From: Candidatus Segatella caccae
GTDB lineage: Bacteria; Bacteroidota; Bacteroidia; Bacteroidales; Bacteroidaceae
NCBI GenBank assembly: GCA_900556395.1
Contig: USOQ01000031.1
Location: 1 to 28,378 of the forward strand
Length of the DNA: 28,378 nucleotides
Direction: 5' to 3'
Notes under the pieces: generated by a model
What the model saw: only the letters and a program-made list of their open reading frames with translations
What the model was told of the DNA's origin: nothing
Databases searched by the model: none
Made by a program: the position numbers and the translations under genes
In this document: positions 7,586 through 15,847 of the stretch, piece by piece
Layout of the letters: every line of letters starts with the position of its first letter
Numbering within the stretch: position 1 is the stretch's first letter

Positions 7586-8050
7586 TTAGTTGAAGTAATA
7601 TAGGAATGTGGCAATACCTGAAAGTGCAGGTTTGCGCTGACCTTCTATTTCGATATCAAACTTGATACTTGCCTTGCAGATGCCACGAAGATTCTGAATG
7701 TCGTGAAGGGTTGTAACGAGGCGAACGCGAGAACCTGTGATGACAGGCTGGCCGAAACGCATCTCATCCATGCCATAGTTGACAAGCATCTTGATGTTGT
7801 GTACTTCTACAATCTGCTGCCACATATAAGGTAACAAGGAAAGTGTGAGGTAGCCGTGAGCTATGGTGCTGTGGTAAGGGCTTTCCACCTTGGCACGTTC
7901 TACGTCTACATGTATCCATTGTGGGTCAAGGGTTGCGTCAGCAAACTTGTTGATGCGCTCCTGGTCTACCTGCAACCACTCTGATTCTCCTAATCTCTCT
8001 CCTAAGTGAGAGGCAAATTCTTCATAAGAATTGATAATTAATTTTGCCAT
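7586..8050 (-). CDS. MaoC-like hotdog-fold dehydratase
   Basis: 154 residues with a single hotdog domain of the R-specific enoyl-CoA hydratase / MaoC family. The hydratase motif is present: FADATLDPQWIHVD (36-49), with Asp42 and His47 as the likely catalytic pair, followed by the overhanging segment STIAHGYLTLSLLP (61-74). Such enzymes hydrate trans-2-enoyl thioesters or perform the reverse reaction; stand-alone versions are widespread and their exact acyl substrate cannot be read from sequence. The GERLGESEWLQVDQERI opening is typical of the NodN-like subgroup. Start is the ATG at 8050. It sits between ugd and the DjlA-like gene with short gaps on the same strand, so it may be cotranscribed. 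Confidence 0.9.
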   Translation of the reverse strand: MAKLIINSYEEFASHLGERLGESEWLQVDQERINKFADATLDPQWIHVDVERAKVESPYHSTIAHGYLTLSLLPYMWQQIVEVHNIKMLVNYGMDEMRFGQPVITGSRVRLVTTLHDIQNLRGICKASIKFDIEIEGQRKPALSGIATFLYYFN

Positions 8051-8137
8051 ATTCTATTCTTTTTTATAGTTATCTGTTTAATTGTTATTTGTTTTTATTC
8101 ATTATTCTTGATTATTCTTTGACCCTATAGTCGTTTG

Positions 8138-9391
8138 TTAGTCACGACGGAAGATGTCGCGCGTGTAAACTTTATCTTTCACATCATTGAGTGCTGTGTC
8201 GTAACGATTGGCGATGATGGCCTGGCTGAGATTTTTAAACTCCTGTAGGTCGTTGACAACACGGCTACCAAAGAAGGTGGTTCCATTCTCAAGCGTAGGC
8301 TCGTAAACGATGACCTGGGCGCCCTTAGCCTTGATGCGCTTCATGACACCCTGGATGCTACTCTGACGGAAGTTGTCGCTATTGCTCTTCATCGTGAGTC
8401 GGTACACGCCGATGACACAAGTATGCTCCTTCTCTGGGGCGTAGCTGCTGTTGCCTTTGTAATAGCCTGCCATACTGAGTACACGGTCGGCAATGAAGTC
8501 TTTGCGAGTGCGGTTGCTTTCCACAATGGCCTGGATGAGGTTTTCGGGCACATCTGTATAGTTGGCTAAGAGCTGTTTGGTGTCCTTAGGTAGACAGTAA
8601 CCGCCATAGCCAAACGAAGGGTTGTTGTAGAAAGAGCCAATGCGTGGGTCGAGACCTACGCCATCGATAATCGACTTTGTGTCAAGCCCCTTCATTTCAG
8701 CATACGTATCCAACTCGTTGAAGAAGCTTACACGCAGTGCCAAATAGGTGTTGGCGAAGAGCTTAACGGCTTCTGCCTCTGTGAGTCCCATGAAGAGGGT
8801 GTCGACATTGGGCTTCAGTGCGCCTTCCTGTAAGAGCTCAGCAAAGGTATGCGCTGCCTGATCGAGACGTTCGTCGTCTTTGGGGCGGCCCACGATAATG
8901 CGGCTGGGGTAGAGGTTGTCGTAGAGAGCCTTACTCTCACGCAAGAACTCTGGTGCAAAGATGATATTGTTGCATTCCAACTTCTTACGTATCATTTCTG
9001 TATAGCCCACTGGAATGGTGCTCTTGATGACCATAATAGCCTCGGGGTTTACCTTCATCACCAAGTGTATTACTTCTTCTACGTGTGTTGTGTCGAAGTA
9101 GTTTCTTGCTGGGTCATAGTTGGTAGGCGTGGCAATGACGATAAAGTCGGCGTCCTTGTAGGCAGCCTCTGCATCAGTCGTTGCTGTGAGATGGAGGTCC
9201 TTCTCTTTGAGATATTTCTCGATGTATTCGTCCTGTATGGGCGAGCGTCGATTGTTGATGAGTTCCACCTTCTCGGGCACAACGTCAACAGCGGTTACCT
9301 GATGATGCTGACTGAGCAGTGTGGCAATGCTCAAGCCTACGTAGCCTGTACCAGCAACGGCTATGCGGATATCTTTGTTTTTTGTTTCCAT
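8138..9391 (-). CDS. ugd: UDP-glucose 6-dehydrogenase (nucleotide-sugar dehydrogenase)
   Basis: 417 residues. Oxidises UDP-glucose to UDP-glucuronate with two NAD+, providing precursor for capsule or lipopolysaccharide sugars. The N-terminal Rossmann fold shows AVAGTGYVGLS (11-21). The central helix carries AEAVKLFANTYLALRVSFFNEL with Lys210, and the catalytic cysteine is Cys266 in GYGGYCLPKDTKQL. STIPVGYT (124-131) and APEFLRES (146-153) are also family signatures, and the C-terminal UDP-binding domain ends normally. The closest type is the short Ugd of enterobacteria (about 390 residues). UDP-ManNAc dehydrogenase is an alternative specificity that cannot be fully excluded. Its promoter is one of the best in the window. 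Confidence 0.93.
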   Translation of the reverse strand: METKNKDIRIAVAGTGYVGLSIATLLSQHHQVTAVDVVPEKVELINNRRSPIQDEYIEKYLKEKDLHLTATTDAEAAYKDADFIVIATPTNYDPARNYFDTTHVEEVIHLVMKVNPEAIMVIKSTIPVGYTEMIRKKLECNNIIFAPEFLRESKALYDNLYPSRIIVGRPKDDERLDQAAHTFAELLQEGALKPNVDTLFMGLTEAEAVKLFANTYLALRVSFFNELDTYAEMKGLDTKSIIDGVGLDPRIGSFYNNPSFGYGGYCLPKDTKQLLANYTDVPENLIQAIVESNRTRKDFIADRVLSMAGYYKGNSSYAPEKEHTCVIGVYRLTMKSNSDNFRQSSIQGVMKRIKAKGAQVIVYEPTLENGTTFFGSRVVNDLQEFKNLSQAIIANRYDTALNDVKDKVYTRDIFRRD

Positions 9392-9418
9392 TGGCTGTAA
9401 TTATTGTATAAGTTGTTG

Positions 9419-9450
9419 CAAAGGTACATCCTTTTTTAGACTTGACCAAA
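9419..9450 (-). promoter_or_regulatory. Strong Bacteroidetes-type promoter of ugd
   Basis: On the minus strand TTTG (9447-9450), a 20-bp spacer and TACCTTTG (9419-9426). Both boxes match the consensus. The predicted leader is about 20 nt. Confidence 0.8.
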
Positions 9451-9560
9451 TATAGATGGCAAGAGTTTGCTAAAAATAGGAAAAATACCTTTCTATTTCT
9501 GTTCTTTTTTAATTCTATTTTTCTCTCATGCCTGCCGGGATGTTTCGCGCTTATAGGATT

Positions 9561-12488
9561 CTACTTGCATAAGGCTGTGAATGGGCAGAACTCGCAGCGC
9601 TGCTTGTCGGAGGTGGCTACAAGTGGATTTTCAGGATTGCATATCTCGCCGATGAGCTGTTCCAGATACGTCATGAATAATTCCTGATGTTTTGTGACGT
9701 CGAGGATGGGCTCTTTTCCAAAGAGTAGTGTGGGGTCGTAGTCCTTGCTTCCTGCCTGTTGTATGAAGAGTAGTCCTGGACTTACAGGATTAGAACCTTT
9801 ATTGAAGCGCTTGTCTTGACTCACGATGAACGAATAGAGTATGGCCTGCAGATAGTAATCGGTGTGTTGCGAAATCTTGCTTGGATCGAAAATTGCTTCT
9901 ACGTCAGTAGGGAATCGTTGAGGTTTGCGGCCTGTCTTATAGTCGATGACACGTATGCGCTCTGCAATGTTGCCAACACCTGGATTCCCGTTGGCAGCAA
10001 CAGCGTCAAGTCGGTCGATGTAACCGCCTAAGGCGATGGTTTTCTTGCCGATAGGTGTGTCGAACTCAAAGGATTGCTTCACCTCTGTCTCAAGACCTAA
10101 GATGGTGTAGGGAGCTAATCGTTCGTCGATGCGCAAGAGTTGTTTGAGGTAACTGATGATGACTTCGCGATTGATGAGTTGCAGACCGTTGAAATGGGGC
10201 AATTTGCTACCTTTTTTCAGACGGAAAAGTTCTTCTGCGAAAGCCTCGTCCACCATACGATAGAGTACTTCGTCGTGCTCTAAGGCGTAGGTGATTTCTT
10301 GCTTGCCAATCATGAGGGGGCGTACCAGGTGTATGTTACCTTTCTCGTCTTCTTTTATATCTTCAGGACGGGCAAACTGCAGATAGAATAGTTCGGCAGC
10401 ACGATGGAAGATGAGACCAAAGAGACGGTTGTCTATCTCGTCTTCCAGTTCTTCGGGTTCTTTCAAGCCTAAGATATAACGATAATAGAAACGCTTTTGG
10501 CATCTTAAGTATGTGTTTATAAAAGTTGGCGAAAGTGTCTTTCCATCAATGAGTTGATGAATCATAGCTTCGGTCTTCTCAATATTTTTTTGGTCGGGCG
10601 GGAGTGGAACCTGTCCTGATGCCAAAGCTCTTCTTTTCACAGCGTGCGAGCCTTCTACTAAGAGTTGTAGCATGAAGCGACTCATCTCTCCAGTATGTCC
10701 GTCCTCTGTAGAGTTGTTGTAAGTGAGCGTGATGTCGTTAGCTCTTTGTAACATGCTGTGGAAGTAGTAAGAGTAAATGGCTACTTTGTTGTCAACAGTG
10801 GTCAGACCGTAAGCCTTGCGCAGAGCATACGGGATGAAGGAAGAGTCGCTGACACCTTTAGGCAGATTGCCCTCACTGGCAGAAAGAACGATGATATGGT
10901 CGAAATCAAGGTTGCGCGTTTCCAGTACACCCATGATCTGAATGCCTTCAGCTGGTTCGCCATGGAAAGGGATGCTGGTGGTCTGCATGAGTTGCAATAC
11001 AAGTCGCTGCAGGGTAATGATGTCGATGATGAGGTCGCCAGCGTCGATGAGTTGGTGAAGTCGATTGAGCAGAGTATAGGTGCGGAAGAGCGACTCTTGG
11101 AAGAGTGGGTCTTCGACTTCGCGTGCCTGTGTGCCTATTACTTTTAATATATCGAGTAGATATTGTACAAGTGAGAGGTTGAAGTTTTCGCTGTCCTCAA
11201 CACCGCCAAAGAGTAGTTTTGTTCCCTCGTCTTCACTCAGGCTCAACAACCACTGACGCGATGGCAGATAGACTTTCTGCTCGTGCAGGTCGTTGTACAA
11301 CTGTGCATGTTGGGGAGTGATGTAAATAGCATAAGGGTGACGTAGCACATGGTTTACATAACGCAGCCGATAGGATTCGCGTTCTTGGTTATAACCCAAA
11401 GTTTGAAGGTCGATGAGCTTCTGCACCAAACTATAGAAAGGAGTTTGTTGCAGAGGATAACCCAAAGTGATGTTGACGCGTTTTACCTCCTCAGGCAAAG
11501 AGTGGATCACGGTAGGGAGTAGACTTTCATCGGCCAGCACGATGGCTGTTTTTCGACCTTGCTTAAAGCGTTCGTTCTCCATCAACCAAGTGTGTACGTA
11601 TCGAGCCTGAATGTGGTCGGTGGGTGCATTGATATAGGTTATGTCCTTGCTTGAGCTGAATGCGTTATAAAGTTCATTGTCAGAGATTTCTGCAAGTTCG
11701 TTGCCAAATATCTTTATGAGTTGTCGAATGTAATATCCTGCCTCGTTGCCATTACTCATGTAGTATTGGTCGTAATCCCAATAGAAGGTAGCCTTTCCCT
11801 CTTTCTGTAGTCGCATACAGAGTTTTTGCTCCACTTGTTGCATCATATTAAATCCTACAAAGAGATATTTCTTATGCTTAAAAACGATAGAGTCGTCTTC
11901 CACTACGCGTCGGTAGAGCGCACCTTCGTAGGCTAAGTTTTGTTCAGCGAGTCGCTCGTTGAAGTCGTTATAGATGTCTAAGAAGTGGCTCCACAACTGC
12001 AAGAATCTTTTCTTCAGTTCGGTGTTGTGGTCTTCAGAGAAATGGCTGAAAAACTTCTTGATGATTTCCTTCTGCTCTTCAGTGAGATAAGACACATCAT
12101 CCAGCTCGTGTATGTCTCTGAGATTAGCAAAAAGATGCTGAGCCGATGCCATGTTTTTGTCTACATCGTCGAAGTCGGTAATGAGCAACTGCCCCCAACC
12201 ATAGAAATGGTCGAGGGTTTCGTCGATGCCCGTGCAGTTGACAAACGACTTGTGTAGGTCGCAAACCAGCTTGATGGGGTCGGCTACCTTGAGTGGTGTG
12301 TGCTGACGAAAGAGGTCGCTGATGGTGATGTATGTGGGGCTCCACAGGGGATGGTCGACGAGGCGTGCGAGCTGTTCGTTAAGGAACAGCGATGCGCGCT
12401 TATTGGGGAAGACGATGGCAATATCGCTCAAGTCGTTTCCATATTTTTGTAAGATGTCTTGTGCTACAAAGGCGAGAAATGATTTCAT
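9561..12488 (-). CDS. addB: AddB-like PD-(D/E)XK nuclease with Fe-S cysteines
   Basis: Second subunit of an AddAB/RecBCD-type double-strand-break resection complex. From the ATG at 12488 the protein has 975 residues, beginning MKSFLAFVAQDILQKYGNDL and SDIAIVFPNKRASLFLNE; a 30-residue upstream extension is open but does not look like the family start. The N-terminal two thirds are a degenerate helicase-like fold. The C-terminal nuclease begins near INTYLRCQKRFYYRYILGL and has LGGYIDRLD and VIDYKTGR as the catalytic D...DYK. Four cysteines (that in LRCQKRF plus Cys965, Cys968 and Cys974 in CEFCPFTALC) form the iron-sulphur site typical of AddB. It follows the AddA-like gene on the same strand. 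Substrate: double-stranded DNA ends. Confidence 0.88.
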   Translation of the reverse strand: MKSFLAFVAQDILQKYGNDLSDIAIVFPNKRASLFLNEQLARLVDHPLWSPTYITISDLFRQHTPLKVADPIKLVCDLHKSFVNCTGIDETLDHFYGWGQLLITDFDDVDKNMASAQHLFANLRDIHELDDVSYLTEEQKEIIKKFFSHFSEDHNTELKKRFLQLWSHFLDIYNDFNERLAEQNLAYEGALYRRVVEDDSIVFKHKKYLFVGFNMMQQVEQKLCMRLQKEGKATFYWDYDQYYMSNGNEAGYYIRQLIKIFGNELAEISDNELYNAFSSSKDITYINAPTDHIQARYVHTWLMENERFKQGRKTAIVLADESLLPTVIHSLPEEVKRVNITLGYPLQQTPFYSLVQKLIDLQTLGYNQERESYRLRYVNHVLRHPYAIYITPQHAQLYNDLHEQKVYLPSRQWLLSLSEDEGTKLLFGGVEDSENFNLSLVQYLLDILKVIGTQAREVEDPLFQESLFRTYTLLNRLHQLIDAGDLIIDIITLQRLVLQLMQTTSIPFHGEPAEGIQIMGVLETRNLDFDHIIVLSASEGNLPKGVSDSSFIPYALRKAYGLTTVDNKVAIYSYYFHSMLQRANDITLTYNNSTEDGHTGEMSRFMLQLLVEGSHAVKRRALASGQVPLPPDQKNIEKTEAMIHQLIDGKTLSPTFINTYLRCQKRFYYRYILGLKEPEELEDEIDNRLFGLIFHRAAELFYLQFARPEDIKEDEKGNIHLVRPLMIGKQEITYALEHDEVLYRMVDEAFAEELFRLKKGSKLPHFNGLQLINREVIISYLKQLLRIDERLAPYTILGLETEVKQSFEFDTPIGKKTIALGGYIDRLDAVAANGNPGVGNIAERIRVIDYKTGRKPQRFPTDVEAIFDPSKISQHTDYYLQAILYSFIVSQDKRFNKGSNPVSPGLLFIQQAGSKDYDPTLLFGKEPILDVTKHQELFMTYLEQLIGEICNPENPLVATSDKQRCEFCPFTALCK

Positions 12489-12611
12489 ATTCTTCAAGTT
12501 TCTTCTATTTGTGATGAAATTTTCGTGTAGGCGTTGAAGTATGGGGCTCTGTGTACTGGCGGAAAGCCTACGGAGCATCAGATTGTCAGTCTACGTGTAT
12601 GCTGTCTTGTT

Positions 12612-15600
12612 TCATGCTTCCACTTTGACAATCTTGTTGGGATAGACGTACCATAGATAGCCTTCTACCTGTTGAGAGCTGTCACTATCCTGCATGTTGT
12701 TTAGCAGTTGCATATACTGTCTCACCTGGTTGTGGTGTTCGGGGTGGGGCTTACCAAATTTGAAGTCGACAATGATAGTCTTGTTGCCATCCCTCATTAC
12801 ACGGTCAGGGCGATGTTCTACCACCTTTCCATCTTCCACGCTCAGTATGGAGCACTCGTTGAAGAGTGTCCAGTGAGGTGCAAACCAATGTGCCACCTGT
12901 TCTGATTCGAGTCGCTTGCGTATCATCGCTTCCAGTCTTTGGCGCGATAGGTTGTCGTCGTAGATCATTCCGTCAATTTCCAGTTGTCGCAAGGCTTCAT
13001 CAATATCTTCGCTGGTGCGAATCGTGGAGAACAGGTTGTGAAGAATCGTACCCAACTTGATGTAGTATTTCTGCTGTTCTTCGGCTTCATCGCCCTCTAT
13101 GAAGTCACGACTTTTGTTACTCTGTCTGAACACAGGCAAAGCGGTATTCACCTTCAAAGGTACATTGATGTAGCTGACAGGCTGGTTGAAGACGTTGGCT
13201 GATGGCTGGGATGTATCTTCTTTTGTCTCCTCGTAAGTAAGGTTGCCGTATTCGAAGTAGATGTCGTCGATCTCCTGTTCGATTTTCACAGGTACTTCTT
13301 GCTCTTGTAGCACTTTCTCTACCGTTGGTAACACCTTTTCTATCAGAGCACTACGGAAGTTATCTGTGTCACGATGTCCTACGACAAAGAGTCCATGGCT
13401 GGCTCTGGTGAACGCTACATAGAGAAGGTTCATATTGTCTACCATGTTTTGCAGATGTTCGTGGTGATAATCGTCCTCGTAGATGCTTCCCTTCATCTGT
13501 TTGGCGATGAAGTTTACCGGAACGAGTGGAATTTCAGAGAAGGGTTCAACGGTAGGCGTACACCATAATGTGCCTGACGCTTTCTCCAACTGCCAATCGC
13601 AGTAGGGTATGATGACATAGTCGAACTCCAATCCTTTACTCTTATGTATCGTGACGAGGCGTATGCCGTCAAGACCATCGCTATGAATGCTTTTCTCATG
13701 TAGGTTGTTGTCCCATTCCTTGATGAAGGCATCGATGTCGCAGCTGTTGTCTTGCAGATAGTTGGCCATCTGATCGTAGAAAGCACAGATGTATGCACTC
13801 TGATTCTTCATCTCCTCGATGGATCCCAGTTGAAGTGTTGCAAAAAGGTGCTCCACCAGGTCGAAGATAGGTTTCTGTAGCAGCAGGTCGCGTTGTTCTT
13901 CTATTTGCTTCACGATTTCATCGCTTGCGAGAAACTGAAGCGCATACTTCTTGAGGGTGGCTCTTGTAATGTTGTCTTCGGGGTGAGTGAGCAGTCGCAG
14001 TGCTGTAACAAGAGCGTTGACCGCCTGCGAGGCGTCCAGTCGGAATGCCTCATCGGAGACGAGCTGGAACTGACAGTCGTTGTTCATGAGATATGCAGCT
14101 ACCTCCTTGATGACTTGGTTGGTTCTTGTCAGAATGGCTATCTGATTGGGCTTCACTCCTTGTTTGGTGAGCTGCTTGATGGTATGCAGTGTATAATCCA
14201 GGGTGCGGTTTCTCCAGTCTTCCTTGCTCAGTAGCTTGAGCTGCACATAGCCGTTTGCAGGCTTACTTTGAGGTACTTTCTGCGCTACGTCCGAATAGGC
14301 TTTCTTCATCTCTTCGGCTTCTTCAGGCGAGTTGACCTTGAGCTGCTCGTATTCCGCATCGGCAGCAGCGATGAAAAAGGCGTTGTTGAAGTCGATGATG
14401 TTGCGGTCGGAGCGATAGTTGGTGTCGAGTGTTTGAATATCGAGTCGTCCCTTATCAAATTGTTGCTCTATGTTGTTGAGTAGACGCCAGTCTCCAGAGC
14501 GCCATCTATAGATACTCTGTTTTACGTCGCCCACGATGAGGTTGCCCGCACCTTGATGGCTCATGGTTTCATCGAGGAGCACCTTGAAGTTCTGCCATTG
14601 TATAGTGCTGGTGTCCTGGAACTCATCTATCATGATGTGTTCTAACTGTGTGCCTATCTTTTCGAAGATAAAAGGCGAGTCGCTGTCTTGCATGAGCGAG
14701 TGGAGTAGCGTCTGTGTGTCGCTGAGGAGGAATCTGTTGGCTTCCTCATTGAGTTGGCGCACTTTTTTCTCGATGCTGCCCAGAAGTCGCAACTGGTTAA
14801 GGTTGCGCAGGGTGAGGTCAGCGCTCTTGAAGAGTTTTACCAGTTGAGGTCGGTTTTCTTCGGCGTGGCGCAGCAGGGGTGCTAAGGTGCTACAAACCAA
14901 GTTGAAGACGGGATTGCCTGGGTGTGCATTGGCTGCTGTCAGCCATGCTTTCTCGTCTTCTAAGGCAGCAAGCACCCGCTTGCCAAGCAGTTTTTCGTCG
15001 TCGTAGATACCTGCTTGGAGTTTGACAAAATAGCCGTATATACCTGTTTTGCCATATACGAAGTCGGAGGCATCCAGTCCGTTTTCGTCGAGAGTTTCGA
15101 AGAAGCTGGTTGTTATCTGTGTGAGATGGTCTTGAGCATCTTTTCTGATTTTCTTCATCTTGCCCATAAACTTCTTGAAGAAGTCTTCCTCTTCCATGAT
15201 GGCATTGAGATTCTTGGCAGCACTCTTGTAGTAGTCGCGGAAGATGTTCTCACCGAAATGCTTGATTTCACCGATGACATTCCAACTTTTGTCATCAGCA
15301 ATGTTCGACTTGATGTAGTCCATGATCCAGTAGAGCAGGCGGTCGGTTTTTCCCAAGTCTTCTATCAGCTGGTCTACAGCCTGTTGTTCCACCTGATAGT
15401 CATTGAGTCCTATGCGCAGGTTGGCTGTAAGGTCGAGTTCCCTTGCCAAGTTACGCAGTACGCTCTGAAAAAACGTATCGATAGTCTCCACCCTGAAGTA
15501 ATTGTAGTTGTGTACCAGGAGGCTGAGCGCCGTTGCTGCATTCTGCTCTATCTGTGCCTGGGAGAGATGGGGCAGTGCTTGTTGTATCTGTACCAAGTAA

Positions 15601-15812
15601 CTTTTCGATTCTTTCAGTCCGTGTGCTATGCCGTAGAGTTGACTTAGAATACGAGTCTTCATCTCCTCAGTGGCCTTGTTGGTGAAGGTCACAGCCAAGA
15701 TGGTGCGGTAAGCGTGTGGATTGTTTATTATTAAGGTCATATATTCTCTCGCCAGTGTGAATGTCTTGCCAGAGCCAGCACTTGCCTTATAAACAGTGAG
15801 ATGTGAGTTCAT
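12612..15812 (-). CDS. addA: AddA-like UvrD-family helicase-nuclease
   Basis: Large helicase-nuclease (1066 residues from the ATG at 15812; a TTG three codons earlier is less likely). Motif I is ASAGSGKTFT (about 10-19), followed by ILAVTFTNKATEEMK. Further on come IMIDEFQDTS (motif II), VGDVKQSIYRWRSGDW (motif III), VTIHKSKGLEFDYVI (motif V) and LYVAFTRAS (motif VI), all canonical for superfamily 1A. The C-terminal RecB-like nuclease keeps HRPDRVM and IIVDFKFGK as the catalytic Asp...Asp-x-Lys. With the AddB-like neighbour it should unwind and resect broken DNA for RecA loading. It begins 35 bp after the DUF5686 gene, so it is probably in the rpoD transcription unit. Confidence 0.92.
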   Translation of the reverse strand: MNSHLTVYKASAGSGKTFTLAREYMTLIINNPHAYRTILAVTFTNKATEEMKTRILSQLYGIAHGLKESKSYLVQIQQALPHLSQAQIEQNAATALSLLVHNYNYFRVETIDTFFQSVLRNLARELDLTANLRIGLNDYQVEQQAVDQLIEDLGKTDRLLYWIMDYIKSNIADDKSWNVIGEIKHFGENIFRDYYKSAAKNLNAIMEEEDFFKKFMGKMKKIRKDAQDHLTQITTSFFETLDENGLDASDFVYGKTGIYGYFVKLQAGIYDDEKLLGKRVLAALEDEKAWLTAANAHPGNPVFNLVCSTLAPLLRHAEENRPQLVKLFKSADLTLRNLNQLRLLGSIEKKVRQLNEEANRFLLSDTQTLLHSLMQDSDSPFIFEKIGTQLEHIMIDEFQDTSTIQWQNFKVLLDETMSHQGAGNLIVGDVKQSIYRWRSGDWRLLNNIEQQFDKGRLDIQTLDTNYRSDRNIIDFNNAFFIAAADAEYEQLKVNSPEEAEEMKKAYSDVAQKVPQSKPANGYVQLKLLSKEDWRNRTLDYTLHTIKQLTKQGVKPNQIAILTRTNQVIKEVAAYLMNNDCQFQLVSDEAFRLDASQAVNALVTALRLLTHPEDNITRATLKKYALQFLASDEIVKQIEEQRDLLLQKPIFDLVEHLFATLQLGSIEEMKNQSAYICAFYDQMANYLQDNSCDIDAFIKEWDNNLHEKSIHSDGLDGIRLVTIHKSKGLEFDYVIIPYCDWQLEKASGTLWCTPTVEPFSEIPLVPVNFIAKQMKGSIYEDDYHHEHLQNMVDNMNLLYVAFTRASHGLFVVGHRDTDNFRSALIEKVLPTVEKVLQEQEVPVKIEQEIDDIYFEYGNLTYEETKEDTSQPSANVFNQPVSYINVPLKVNTALPVFRQSNKSRDFIEGDEAEEQQKYYIKLGTILHNLFSTIRTSEDIDEALRQLEIDGMIYDDNLSRQRLEAMIRKRLESEQVAHWFAPHWTLFNECSILSVEDGKVVEHRPDRVMRDGNKTIIVDFKFGKPHPEHHNQVRQYMQLLNNMQDSDSSQQVEGYLWYVYPNKIVKVEA

Positions 15813-15847
15813 AAAGATCAATATATAATATAAATAAGGTGTATTTT

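Noticed and set aside
8849..9400. Long plus-strand frame opposite ugd (183 codons)
   Set aside because: Shadow of a strongly conserved gene on the other strand with all catalytic motifs intact; no signal of its own.
12489..12578. 30-residue N-terminal extension of the AddB-like protein
   Set aside because: The family normally starts near MKSFLAFVAQDIL; the extension looks like read-through of the intergenic gap.
15015..15647. Long plus-strand frame opposite the AddA-like gene (210 codons)
   Set aside because: Antisense shadow of the helicase N-terminal region; no recognisable domain or start context.
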